From ZC4RG30 sp963777735 (GTDB taxonomy: Bacteria > Pseudomonadota > Gammaproteobacteria > Steroidobacterales > Steroidobacteraceae), in NCBI GenBank assembly GCA_963777735.1, contig CAVZRQ010000008.1, forward strand, positions 434,001 through 498,000: DNA of 64,000 nt, read 5' to 3'. The notes beneath the pieces are model-generated. The model ran no database searches, was not told where the DNA came from, and saw only the letters and a list, made by a program, of their open reading frames with translations. A program made the position numbers and the translations under genes. Positions 28,210 through 37,540 of this stretch are shown one piece after another. How positions within the stretch are numbered: the first letter of the stretch is position 1; every line of letters begins with the position of its first letter.

Positions 28210-28214
28210 CGCGC

Positions 28215-28980
28215 TCAATAGCCGACCGTGAAGCGCTTGTTCACGAACTGCGGCTTCTCGATCTCGTCGAGCATGGCCACCGCGTAGTCTTCCATGGAGA
28301 TTGCGCTCTGGCCCTTGTCGTCGGCCACCAGCTGTCTCCGTGCCGAGACGGAACTTGCCGGTGCGCGTGCCCGGGCGGATGTTGCCCGCCGGGCTGAAGA
28401 AGGTCCAGGAAACGTCCTTCACCTCGGCGCGCAGCCAGTCGAGCGAATCGACCGATGACTTCACCTCGCCCGCCATGGAGGTAGCCATGTTGGAGCCGAA
28501 GCGGTCGATGATGCGCTTGCCATCCGGCGTTGTAGAGGCTGCTCGCACCACCCACGACCAGCAGGCGCGTCTTCTTCGCACCGGTCTGCGCGCGCTGGCC
28601 GGCCACCATGGACTTCACCACGCTGATCGCGAAATCCGGCAGTGGGCGCCGGGCGCACGACCACCGAAGACACCAGCACATCCGCACCTTCGATGTTCTT
28701 CGTGATATCGGCCGGGCTCGAGCGCATCGCCCGTCACCAGCTTCACGCCCTTCGGGGCGAGTTCCGGCTTCGGGGTTCTATCGACCACCGTCACCGTGTG
28801 GCCGCGCGCTGCCGCCTCATTGACGATGCGGCTGCCGATGTTGCCGCTGCCGCCATAGACCACGATCGAAAGCGGCTTCGCCGCCTTCGTCTGCGCGACA
28901 GCCACCGAAGACATTGCAGCGCCAGACAGCGCCACCGCGGCAGCCAGCAGGGAAACCAGAGTTCTGCGATTCGAATTCAT
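28215..28980 (-). CDS. Exported NAD(P)-binding Rossmann-fold protein (frameshifted)
   Basis: An atypical-SDR/NmrA-like protein of about 250 residues. It begins MNSNRRTLVSLLAAAVALSG, a twin-arginine-like signal, followed by the dinucleotide-binding GGSGNIGSRIVNEAAARGH. Later segments are TGDALEP, GADVLVSSVVVRP, TRLLVVGGASSLYNA, DWLRAEVKDVSWTFFSPAG and FRLGTE. The end is PQFVNKRFTVGY. Four or five frame changes break it between about 28310 and 28720. An SDR exported outside the cytoplasm is unusual; the Tat route would allow a cofactor-bound enzyme. Substrate unknown. Confidence 0.7.
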
Positions 28981-29003
28981 CGGGACGCTCCTGTCGATTT
29001 CGA

Positions 29004-29877
29004 TCAAGGCGTGCGGTCGAGCCCCAGCGCCTTGATCGCGTTGTTCTTCATGATCAGATCACGTACTTCGGGCCGGAACCCTGCCGCATCGTAATCCTTC
29101 ATCCAGCGTTCCGGGGTGATCAGCGGGTAATCCGTGCCGAACAGCATCTTGTGCTTCAGCTGCGTGTTCGCATAGTGAATCAGCTGCGGCGGGAAGTACT
29201 TCGGCGACCAGCCCGAAAGGTCGATGTAGACATTGGGCTTGTGCAGGCACACCGACAGCGCCTCGTCCTGCCAGGGCCAGGACGGGTGCGCGATGATGAT
29301 GGTCATGTCGGGGAAATCCGCCGCCACATCGTCCAGGTGCATCGGGTTCGAATACTTCAGGCGCAGCCCGCCGCCGCCGCGCAGGCCCGAGCCCATGCCC
29401 GAGTGCCCGCTGTGGAAGATCACCGGCAGCTTCGCCTCGGCCATGGCCTCGTACATCGGGTAAGCCATGCCGGTCGTTCGGATAGAAACCCTGGCAGGTC
29501 GGGTGGAACTTGAAGCCGCTGACGCCATCGGCAATCAGCTTCTTCACCTCGCGCAGGCCCATCTTGCCCTTGTGCGGATCGACGCTGCCGAAGGCCATCA
29601 TCATGTCGCTGTTGGCCTTGGCGGCCTCGAGCACTTCGTCGTTCGGAATGCGGCGCCGGCCGATCTCGAATTCGGTATCGACCGTGAACATCACGAGGCC
29701 GATCTTCTGCGCGCGGTAGAAGTCGATGGTTTCCTGGATGGTCGGCGGCCCGCCACTGGACTTGAAGTACTTGCGCTTCTGCTCCTCGATGTCGTTAGCG
29801 TAATCGTCTTCTGGCTGGCGGCAGGAGACTTCCGCGTGCGTGTGCACGTCGATGGCGATCAGTTCGTTGATTTTCAT
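29004..29877 (-). CDS. Amidohydrolase 2 family (ACMSD-like) protein (frameshifted)
   Basis: A metal-dependent hydrolase or decarboxylase of about 290 residues. The N-terminal HxH is IDVHTHAE, a second histidine pair is IFHSGHSGMGSG, a third is IIAHPSWPW, and the catalytic Asp is in FGTDYPLITPERW near the C-terminus. These fit the family that decarboxylates or hydrolyses ring-derived acids. One inserted C near 29475 (GACCGGC) separates FYPND from GMAYPMYEAM. It lies next to an exported Rossmann protein and an aromatic-acid-type transporter, so a role in aromatic or ring-compound breakdown is plausible but unproven. Confidence 0.82.
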
Positions 29878-29920
29878 GGGGCGGATTTTGCCACAGATCA
29901 GGTGCTACCCCCGCCCTTCG

Positions 29921-30719
29921 CTATCGCGACTGCAGATTGCTGATCACCGTGTCGTCCACATGCAGCTCGGTATCCAGCACCAGCCGCTCCTGCCGCAGCT
30001 GCAGCTCGTGGATCACGTACATCAGCGCGATGCTGAGGATCAGCGCCACGAAGGTGGAATTGAACGCCACGCCGAGGCCGCTGGTCACGGCACTCGGTAT
30101 CGCCCCGCAACGCCGTCTGCGCGCCAGCCAGCGCCTCGCCGATACCGCGCACCGTGCCCACGAATCCCACCGCCGGAATCGCCCACACGCAGAACCGGAT
30201 CAGCGACAGCTCCGCATCCAGGCGCGAGGCCTCGGACTCGCAGTAGTCATGCACCGTGGTCGCCGCGTCCTGCACGTTGGCCGTTTCGCCAAAGCGCTTC
30301 AGCGAACGCCGGATCGTTCGCGCCGGAATGAGATCCCGCTCCGCCGCCGGCAATTGCTCGAGCTTGTGGGTGTATTCCCGCACATCACCCGGCAGGATCC
30401 GGAAGCCCGCCGGCACCTTCAGCAGGCCGGCATCCAGCTGGCGACGCTGCCTGCCCAGTGAAAGACCCTTCAGCAGCGCCAGACCGAATGCCCAGAGCCC
30501 GAGGATGATGGCCACCTCCTGCTCCGGATCTTTCAGGATCACCAGCACCGAGCGGCGCGGCGTGTATTCGGCGTTCTCCGCCTGCAGCGCCTGCTCCCGC
30601 GCCTGCCAGCCGGCGGCCTGCGGGCGCACGTAGAAGGTGTAGGCCACATGGACCAGTACCGCGAGGATCAGCAGCAGGCCGAAGGTCTGGATCCGGTCCT
30701 GTGTATAGCGTTCTTTCAT
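29921..30719 (-). CDS. MotA/TolQ/ExbB proton-channel family protein (frameshifted)
   Basis: An inner-membrane protein of about 265 residues with three clear transmembrane segments: TFGLLLILAVLVHVAYTFYV, a second in VAIILGLWAFGLALLKGL, and the family core RFCVWAIPAVGFVGTVRGIGEAL followed, after one inserted G near 30093, by VTSGLGVAFNSTFVALILSI. This family forms ion channels that energise outer-membrane transport or gliding. No ExbD-like partner was seen next to it. It begins 18 bases upstream of the second PIN toxin stop on the same strand. Confidence 0.82.
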
Positions 30720-30737
30720 GGTGGCGGCCTTTATGCC

Positions 30738-31154
30738 CTACCGATCAAGGGTCGGCAAGGCCAGCAGCTCGAACCCGGGCTGCCGGGCAGCCACCGCATC
30801 AAACGTCATCGTGCATCGGCAACCGGCATCCGTCGCCAGCACGCCAATCAGCGCGTCGCTGAAATCTGCCTTTTCGTGCGCATAGGCCTGAACGGCCCGC
30901 CACACCTGCTCTGCACATTGCACTTGCAGCTGCGGCGCAGAGAGCAACCCTTCCACGACCTGTTGAACCAGCTTGCGGTCAGCGCCATAGCTGCTGACCA
31001 TGACCCAGACCACTTCGGCGAGCACGACCAGCGACACGAACCCAGGCTCGCGTTCGGAAAGCAGCTGCTCCATCAGTCGGTTCGCTGCGCCCGCCTGCTG
31101 CGCATCGTCCTGAGCGAAGTAGCGAACGATGATGTTGGAGTCGAGACCGATCAC
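30738..31154 (-). CDS. vapC: PIN-domain toxin VapC
   Basis: A 138-residue toxin of usual length. The PIN acidic residues are D5 (GLDSNIIVRYF), E47 (VLAEVVWVM), D100 (FSDALIGVLA) and D119 (TMTFDAVAA). Its start overlaps the antitoxin stop by four bases, typical of vapBC. It is not closely similar to the PIN toxin at 18127-18639 and lacks the AT-hook tail. Confidence 0.88.
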   Translation of the reverse strand: MIGLDSNIIVRYFAQDDAQQAGAANRLMEQLLSEREPGFVSLVVLAEVVWVMVSSYGADRKLVQQVVEGLLSAPQLQVQCAEQVWRAVQAYAHEKADFSDALIGVLATDAGCRCTMTFDAVAARQPGFELLALPTLDR

Positions 31155-31390
31155 GATCCAGGCTTGCCCATTCTGGCAATCGCAGCGTTCATATCCTCAA
31201 TGCTGACCGGTCGCGGGGGGCGCGGGAGAATACCCTTCAACTCGCGGATGTCCCGCGTCGCGGTCCGCAGCACGAATCCGGCCTCGGTTTCGACGAACTC
31301 CACCCGATCGCCGGTAGCCAGACGAAGCCGATCACGAACCGACTTGGGGAGCGTGATCTGGCCTTTGCTGGTCAGTTTTGCGCCGGACAT
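31151..31390 (-). CDS. vapB: AbrB/SpoVT-type antitoxin VapB
   Basis: A 79-residue antitoxin. The N-terminal swapped-hairpin DNA-binding domain is KLTSKGQITLPKSVRDRLRL followed by GDRVEFVETEAGFVLR; the C-terminal tail (ILPRPPRPVSIEDMNAAIAR) probably binds the toxin. I chose the ATG at 31390, as the upstream extension lies inside the operator repeat. It forms an operon with vapC through a four-base overlap. Confidence 0.88.
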   Translation of the reverse strand: MSGAKLTSKGQITLPKSVRDRLRLATGDRVEFVETEAGFVLRTATRDIRELKGILPRPPRPVSIEDMNAAIARMGKPGS

Positions 31391-31398
31391 GTCGTTTT

Positions 31399-31423
31399 GA
31401 TTCCTTACCGCGTGTAAGGAATC
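31399..31423. promoter_or_regulatory. vapBC operator inverted repeat
   Basis: GATTCCTTAC (31399-31408) and GTAAGGAATC (31414-31423) are exact complements separated by five bases. A second overlapping repeat, GGAAT-CGT-ATTCC, covers 31418-31430. The site ends eight bases before the antitoxin ATG, so a VapB dimer bound here would cover the promoter. Confidence 0.65.
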
Positions 31424-31524
31424 GTATTCCCGTCGAAGCATGCCGTCAATTTTGCTGCTTCACAGATCCGTCATGGAGTTCAGAATCGGGTCCGATGTGG
31501 CAATTTGGGCGGACGCGACCCCGC

Positions 31525-32893
31525 TCAGGCATCCATCAACGCCAGCAATTCCTTCGTCTTGGCGTGCATCAGGTCGACATCTCCGCGCGTCTCGACATTC
31601 AGCCGCACCAGCGGCTCGGTGTTCGAAGCCCGCATGTTGAAGCGCCAGTTGTCGAACTCCATCGACAGCCCGTCGGTGTAGTCCACCAGCTTCGCCGTGG
31701 CCTTGTAGTGCGCCTCGGCCCGCGCCAGCACCGCCTTCGCCCCACCCGTCGCCGGGTTCAGCTTGCGGTTGATCTCGCCGCTGGCCGGGAACTTGCGCAT
31801 CCGCTCGCCCACCAGCTGCGAGAGCGATTTGCCCGTCTCGCTGATCACCTGCAGCACGATCAGCCAGGGGATCATGCCGCTGTCGGCATAGGCGAAATCG
31901 CGGAAGTAATGGTGGGCGCTCATCTCGCCGCCGTAGGCGCCGTCACAGTCGCGCATCACCTGCTTGATGAAGGCATGCCCGGACTTCGAGAGCACCGCCT
32001 TGCCGCCGTTCTGCGCGACGATATCCAGCGTGTTCCAGGTCAGGCGCGGGTCGTGCACGATGCGCGCGCCCTTCTCCCGCTTCAGGAACACCTCGGCCAG
32101 CAGGCCCACGAGGTAATAACCTTCGATGAATAGCCCGGTTTCGTCGAAGAAGAAGCAGCGGTCGAAGTCCCCATCCCAGGCCAGGCCCACATCGGCCTTG
32201 TGCTTGATGATCGCGTCGATGGTGGGCTGGCGGTTCTCCTCCAGCATCGGGTTCGGCACCCCGTTCGGGAAGGTGCCATCCGCGTTCGTGGTGGATCTTG
32301 ATGAACTGGAACGGCAGGTGCGGCTCGAGGCGGTCGATCACCATGCCCGCGCCGCCGTTGCCGGCGTTCACCACCACCTTCAGGGGCTTGAGCTTGCTTG
32401 AGATCCACGTAGCTCAGCAGGTGGGCGTCGTACTTGGCGTTGACGTCGATCTTCGTGACCTTGCCCGGCACCGCAGCCTTCGGCGGCAGCTGGTTGGTCT
32501 CGATCAGCTTGGCCATGTCCATGCAGGCCGCTGTCGGCGCTGATCGGCTTCGACTGCTCGCGCACGAACTTCATGCCGTTGTAGTCCGGCGGGTTGTGGC
32601 TGGCGGTGACCATGATGCCGCCGTCGAAGCCCTCGGCGAAGGTGGCGAAGTAGACCCCTTCCGTGCCGCAGAGGCCGATGTCGGAGACGTTGACGCCGGA
32701 GTCGGTCAGGCCCCGGACCAGTGCCTTGCAGAGCTGTTCGCTGGAGAGGCGGATGTCGCGGCCGACGCAGACGCGCTTGGGCTTCAGGAAGGCGGCGTAG
32801 GCCTGGCCGATCTGGTAGGCCAGGGTCTTCGTTGAGTTCGGTGGGGATGCGTCCGCGGACGTCGTAGGCTTTGAAGGCGGTGAGGGTGGTCAT
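31525..32893 (-). CDS. Phosphomannomutase/phosphoglucomutase (frameshifted)
   Basis: A 455-residue hexose-phosphate mutase that supplies mannose-1-phosphate or glucose-1-phosphate for polysaccharide sugars. The phosphoserine loop TASHNPPDYNGMK is near 32580-32620, the metal loop DGDFDRCFFFD near 32150, the sugar loop GGEMSAHHYFRDF near 31900, and the phosphate-binding RASNTEPLVRLN near 31610. Four frame changes lie near 32290, 32395, 32525 and 32840; the last two are single inserted bases. It lies at the boundary of the polysaccharide locus, next to a decayed copy of its own 5' end. Confidence 0.87.
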
Positions 32894-32959
32894 GAACCGG
32901 AGTCTACCGCAGAGCCATCGCCTACCGTTCAGCACAGCCGGAGGTGGACGTCGTGCTTG

Positions 32960-33085
32960 GTGCTGACGCGATGTTCGCGAGACCACAGGGACTTGTTGAA
33001 TTCGGAGGGGATGCGTCCACGGACGCCGTAGGCCTAAAAGGCGGTTAGGAAAGGTATAAGGTGAGCCTACCGCAGACTTTCCAAC
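32960..33085 (-). pseudogene. Decayed copy of the phosphomannomutase 5' end
   Basis: About 30 codons repeat the start of the mutase gene that lies downstream. Codon by codon, ATGACCACCCTCACCGCC aligns with ATACCTTTCCTAACCGCC; then TTCAAAGCC becomes TTTTAGGCC (a stop); GTCCGCGGACGCATCCCC keeps almost complete identity. The upstream sequence TCTGCGGTAG-A/G-CTC is also shared. The start codon is lost and a TAG is present, so it cannot be translated. It looks like one product of an old tandem duplication or recombination at this boundary. Confidence 0.75.
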
Positions 33086-33140
33086 CCTTCAGGCTCAGAC
33101 ACCCGGCACTCCAGTATCCAGAAGAAACCAGCCATCTACA

Positions 33141-35162
33141 TCAATTCTTCCTCTCACTGCCCTCGCGGTTTGGCGCGGAGTCTGTAATGCGCCGCCGCGG
33201 CATCACCGCAATCTTCGTATCCACGTGTTGCATCATGCTGGACTTCCGCTGCCAGACGTAGTCCTGAATCTCCCCGCCCGGTCGATATTCCTCTACGGCG
33301 TCCGTAAGGCGCGCCAGCGCTCGCCTGCAATCGTACGTGCTCAGGGATTCAAGAAGGTCGTCCAGCAGTTGGCGGATGCGCTCCCAGGGCAACGAATGCT
33401 CGACAGCTCGCAAGATGCGGGGGTGATCCGTACCAGTGACATTGGAGCCGATCAGCAACTCCTCGTACAACTTCTCGGCAGTCCGGAGCCCGGTGTATTC
33501 AATCTCGATGTCGCCTTCGGGATTAGTTTCATCACGCACCAGCAGACCCGTCAGATTTATCATCCGTCGAGCCAAATCATCGATGCGCACTGGCTGCCCC
33601 ATGTCCAGTACGAAGACATCTCCGCCTCTACCCATCGCGGCCGCCTGAATCACAAGCTGCGCTGCCTCGGGAATGGTCATGAAATACCTGATGACATCTC
33701 GGTGGGTCACGGTCACTGGGCCGCCCTTTCGGATCTGCTCCCGGAAAAGCGGCACCACTGACCCCGAGGAACCTAAAACGTTGCCGAAGCGCACCATGCA
33801 AAAGCGGGTTCTTGAAGTCCTGGACTGCAATCCTTGCAATACCAGCTCGGCAAACCGCTTGGTGGCTCCCATGATGTTCGCAGGATTGACGGCCTTGTCC
33901 GTCGATATTAGTACGAAGGTTTCGACTCCCGCCTCGAGCGCGGCTTCACCGGTATACCAAGTACCGATGACGTTGTTATGCAGGCCCTCGATCATGTTGT
34001 GCTCAACCATCGGGACATGCTTGTATGCGGCCGCGTGGTACACGGTCTGCACTGTGTATGTGCTCATCACCTCGAATACGCGATGCCTGTGATGCACGCT
34101 GCCCAGCAGCGGAAGAACTTCCACCTGCAACCCATCGCGCGCCAAAACCTGACGCAATTCGGAGTCGATCGTGTAAAGGGCCAGTTCCGAGATTTCGAAC
34201 AAGACCAGCCTGCGTGGCGCAAGCGTAAGGATCTGTCGGCACAGCTCGGAACCAATCGACCCCCCCGCCCCGGTAACCATGACCGATTTGCCTTCGATGC
34301 AGGATCTGAAAAGCGCCGGATTGGGTGGCACCGGGTCGCGCCCCAGAAGGTCATTCACATCCACATCACGCAACTCGTCAATACGAGCGTGGCCACTAAT
34401 GATATCGGAGAGCTCCGGCATGGACTGCACACGGACACCCGTACTGCCGATCGAAGCAAGTATTTCCTGCCGCCGCCGACGCGATGCAGTGGGCATCGCA
34501 AGAAGTATGCGACGAATACCATAGTCGTCAACCAGGCGCTTCAGGTCATCCAGCGAATGAACCGTAATCCCGTTTATGTGACTGCGCTGAAGGGCGCGTT
34601 TGTCGTCGAAAAACACCACCGGCTCGAAGTCGGCCCCCTCCAGCAACAAAGCCGACAAGCGCGCGCCTGCATCACCGGCTCCATAGATCGCGACTGGTTC
34701 GCGACTTTGCGAGTTGCGGCCGTACGAAGAGAAGGCGTAGCGAATGAATGAACGGCTGCCGGTCACGTAGATCAAAGCCAGCGCCCAATAGACGACCAGG
34801 GCAGCATAAGGCACAGACTGCTTGACAACTTGGTAATCCACCAAAAGCATCAGTACAGCTGAAAGTGACACGCCCAGCAAAATGGTGCGAATCGCCTTTC
34901 CGCCTACGTAGCGAACTACGGCTCGATAGAGACCAAGGCGCACGAAAATCGGTAGCGTCACGACAAGCACGGCAAAGTATGGCCACAGGCCGGTCTGACC
35001 AAAGTGATTGACGGTACCCAGCCGCAATGAAATTGCACAGAAGAGCGCAATCGGGATCATCACGCTGTCGGCCAGCATCATGACAACCCTCTTGAAGCCG
35101 CGAGGCAATTGGGCAGCCCTATAGACCAGCCGGCCAACACCGGATTTCGACCTTTTCACCAC
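33141..35162 (-). CDS. UDP-sugar 4,6-dehydratase (WbpM/CapD family)
   Basis: A 673-residue membrane-bound nucleotide-sugar dehydratase. Four N-terminal transmembrane segments (e.g. MLADSVMIPIALFCAISLRL and MLLVDYQVVKQSVPYAALVV) lead into a first Rossmann domain and a catalytic domain with TGAGGSIGSELCRQI and the active-site segment STDKAVNPANIMGATKR. It is expected to convert UDP-GlcNAc to the 4-keto-6-deoxy sugar, the entry to amino-deoxy sugars. I chose the GTG at 35162 because GGTGGGAG lies just upstream; a TTG at 35189 is possible. It is the last gene of the locus transcript. Confidence 0.85.
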   Translation of the reverse strand: MVKRSKSGVGRLVYRAAQLPRGFKRVVMMLADSVMIPIALFCAISLRLGTVNHFGQTGLWPYFAVLVVTLPIFVRLGLYRAVVRYVGGKAIRTILLGVSLSAVLMLLVDYQVVKQSVPYAALVVYWALALIYVTGSRSFIRYAFSSYGRNSQSREPVAIYGAGDAGARLSALLLEGADFEPVVFFDDKRALQRSHINGITVHSLDDLKRLVDDYGIRRILLAMPTASRRRRQEILASIGSTGVRVQSMPELSDIISGHARIDELRDVDVNDLLGRDPVPPNPALFRSCIEGKSVMVTGAGGSIGSELCRQILTLAPRRLVLFEISELALYTIDSELRQVLARDGLQVEVLPLLGSVHHRHRVFEVMSTYTVQTVYHAAAYKHVPMVEHNMIEGLHNNVIGTWYTGEAALEAGVETFVLISTDKAVNPANIMGATKRFAELVLQGLQSRTSRTRFCMVRFGNVLGSSGSVVPLFREQIRKGGPVTVTHRDVIRYFMTIPEAAQLVIQAAAMGRGGDVFVLDMGQPVRIDDLARRMINLTGLLVRDETNPEGDIEIEYTGLRTAEKLYEELLIGSNVTGTDHPRILRAVEHSLPWERIRQLLDDLLESLSTYDCRRALARLTDAVEEYRPGGEIQDYVWQRKSSMMQHVDTKIAVMPRRRITDSAPNREGSERKN

Positions 35163-35499
35163 GCGCGAGCTCTCCCACCAATTGCACAATACAAGCGGTG
35201 TATAGATGCCACACCAAGAGACATATTCCTAGGGACTTGCCAAATCAACCTTTAAATTTGGCGCTCAACCGCCAGTACCCGCTCTGCTCCGGAGCCACCC
35301 AGCAGACTTCTTCTAGAGACAGTCCGGATGCACGACGAATTGGGCCGCCGACCGGGACACCCCACGGCCGCCGTCTTCTACCATACGCCAAGCTTCCCAC
35401 GCTCGCAGGGCCAGCTGGGCCGCGGAGCTGAATCGACCGACTGTCAACCCGCTCCCCTCGCCCCCAGCACCTGGGGCACGGTTGCGTCGCGCGCCCATT
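35163..35499. other. Gene-poor stretch with no recognised feature
   Basis: Open frames here are short and match no family I know. The GC-rich composition differs from the neighbouring polysaccharide genes and continues the insertion-sequence relic to the right, so it may be further decayed mobile-element DNA. I found no inverted repeats that would mark element ends. Confidence 0.4.
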
Positions 35500-35777
35500 C
35501 GCCACCACTACCGATAATGACCGCAGCAGCCGGTGCGTCCTGGCCAGGCGCAGCACCTGGTCGAAGAAGTCCGGGCAATGTCTGTCTGCACCGGACGCTC
35601 CGAGGCAATCGACGGGCGGCCGGTCGCGCCATACAGGTGGTCAAGCGCGAGGCTGATCGCCTGCAGCGCCGCATCGGCGCAGGCCTTGATCGAGCGCAAG
35701 GGATGATCGGTAGGTATTCGTCTCTACGCCGACACATACGAGAGCATCGCTGCCTGGGGATCCACTTCACCGCGCAT
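35500..35777 (-). pseudogene. IS5-family transposase remnant
   Basis: The minus strand reads MRGEVDPQAAMLSYVSA, a stop, RRIPTDHPLRSIKACADAAL, then LDHLYGATGRPSIASER. These match the conserved N-terminus of IS5-type transposases (…ADHPLRAIR… and …GRPSIPPE…). In another frame DFFDQVLRLARTHRLLRS resembles their middle. Most of the catalytic domain is missing. In-frame stops and a large deletion make it a relic. It separates the dehydratase from the sugar transferase. Confidence 0.6.
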
Positions 35778-35854
35778 CAGCTCAACTCCGCCACTGCGAC
35801 GCGCGGCATTATCTCTTGCAAATCGCCTGGCTTCCGACGTTCTGCATCACCCTG

Positions 35855-36620
35855 TTAAATAGCCGTAACCCGCTTCGCCGATTGATCGCTGGAGACATTG
35901 CATACACGGAAGCTGTCATCCGGAGGAAGCGCAGGAACCAGAGGTTCGACACGCGATGCCATGCGAATCACATCCTCGGGTGCATTGAGGCGCCTCAGAA
36001 GACGTGCCACATTGGCAAGCGCCCATCGGCGCGAAAATACCGCCACCAGCGTCACAAGAATCAGCTGGACATCAAGCAGCACAGAGCGGCGCTCAACGTA
36101 GATGAGACCCAACCGGCCCTTCCAGGGCCTGATCAGCAAATTGTAGTCGGCATCAGGGTCGTGGCTATGCTGGAGGATCGCACCCTCGTCGGAAAATACG
36201 ATAGAGGAAATATCCGTGATCCCTGGCCGGACCGACAACAGCTGTCTCTCGCGGCGCGTATAGAGATCAACTCCTGCCTGCACTTGCGGCCTAGGACCCA
36301 CGAGGCTCATGTCACCCATCAGGACATTCCAGAGCTGAGTCACTTCATCCAGCTTGAAGTCGCCGGATAAACCGCCCCACAGACGTGATGCGTTGATCAA
36401 CGCTCGACGTGGAGCTTACTCCGGACCTGTCGGCGCCAATCACCATGGAGCGCAGCTTTATCATCCTGAACTGCCCCCCACCTCGCGCGACACGAGAAGC
36501 AATGTACAGGGGGACTTGTCGATCTCCCAACCAGATCATGATCATCACAATCAGCAGCACCGGACTGGCGACCAGTAGACCAAACAGGGAAACCAATACA
36601 TCAATGGTGCGTTTGATCAT
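35855..36620 (-). CDS. Polyprenyl-phosphate sugar transferase, PglC-like (frameshifted)
   Basis: The initiating transferase of the polysaccharide, about 255 residues: one N-terminal membrane helix (IDVLVSLFGLLVASPVLLIV), the short PglC-type core (MIKLRSMV, ITSVGRFIRR, FKLDEVTQLWNVLMGDMSLV, GPRP) and a C-terminal extension of about 60 residues after RWALANVARLLRRL. It transfers a sugar-1-phosphate to undecaprenyl phosphate. One inserted C near 36372 separates RFIRR from FKLDE. This is the only frame break in the right half of the window. Its ATG overlaps the transketolase stop by four bases. Confidence 0.8.
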
Positions 36621-37540
36621 TGAACATCCAGCAGCAAACGCACACTGGCAGCAATGGAAGCCGCGTTCAGCCCAAGCTGGGCACGAAGGTACTCCTGACT
36701 TCCCACTATTGCGCAGTATTGATCCGGCAGTGCCACACGACGGAAAGTGCGTGGATATACTCCTGCATCGATCAAGACATCCGCCACCAGGGAGCCGATC
36801 CCGCCGGTGCGAACATGCTCTTCCACCGTGACCAGCACCTCATACTCGCGCGCAATGGCAAGCAACCCTTCGGTATCGAAGGGCTTCAGTGTGTGTGCGC
36901 TGAACAGAGCACAATCGACACCTTCGCTTGCCAGCGCGCCGGCCGCCGTCAGCGCTTCCGCAGCTATCCCACCATAAGTGATGATTGCCACACGCGCCCC
37001 CCGCCGCAATCTCCGCAACCGCCCGGGAGTGAATGCGTCCGCGCCCTCTAGAATCCCAACCTTGGATTTGTCGAGTCGAAGATATGCAGGCCCCTTCTCC
37101 GTCACCATCAACTCCGTCAGTGCCCGTGTCTCGATCTCGTCGCATGGCGCATACACGGAGATGCCCGGAAGTGCACGCAGGATGGCGACATCCTCTGTGG
37201 CGTGATGGGACATACCCAAAGCTCCATAACTGAACCCCCCCCCGATGGCCACCACCTTCACATTCGCATCGTGGTAGCAAACGTCGTTGCGGATCTGCTC
37301 CAAACAACGCAGCGTCGGAAAGTTGGCAATGGAATAGGTGAATACGGTACGGCCCTCCAATGCCATTCCAGCCGCAACACCCGTCATGTTCTGCTCGGCC
37401 ACGCCTGCATTCAGGTACTGACGGGGCAGTTGAGAGGAGAATTTATCCAGCACTCCGAACCCGAGATCACCCGTAACAAGCATGATGCGCGGGTCACGCC
37501 TGGCGTACTCCAGCAGTGCCGCAACGAAGCAATCACGCAT
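36617..37540 (-). CDS. Transketolase-like protein, C-terminal subunit
   Basis: A 307-residue protein matching the pyrimidine-binding and C-terminal domains of transketolase. The catalytic Glu is in VAEQNMTGVAAGMALEG, and substrate-binding is seen in GMSHHATEDVAILRALPG. The start overlaps the N-subunit stop by eight bases. Such split pairs act as a heterodimer that moves a two-carbon unit from one sugar to another. In a polysaccharide locus, with a dehydratase and an aminotransferase nearby, it may build an unusual sugar. Confidence 0.87.
   Translation of the reverse strand: MRDCFVAALLEYARRDPRIMLVTGDLGFGVLDKFSSQLPRQYLNAGVAEQNMTGVAAGMALEGRTVFTYSIANFPTLRCLEQIRNDVCYHDANVKVVAIGGGFSYGALGMSHHATEDVAILRALPGISVYAPCDEIETRALTELMVTEKGPAYLRLDKSKVGILEGADAFTPGRLRRLRRGARVAIITYGGIAAEALTAAGALASEGVDCALFSAHTLKPFDTEGLLAIAREYEVLVTVEEHVRTGGIGSLVADVLIDAGVYPRTFRRVALPDQYCAIVGSQEYLRAQLGLNAASIAASVRLLLDVQ

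Noticed and set aside
35245..35556. A possible 103-residue protein on the minus strand
   Set aside because: Its first part matches the middle of an IS5-type transposase and the rest has no recognisable family; it is better explained as part of the relic.
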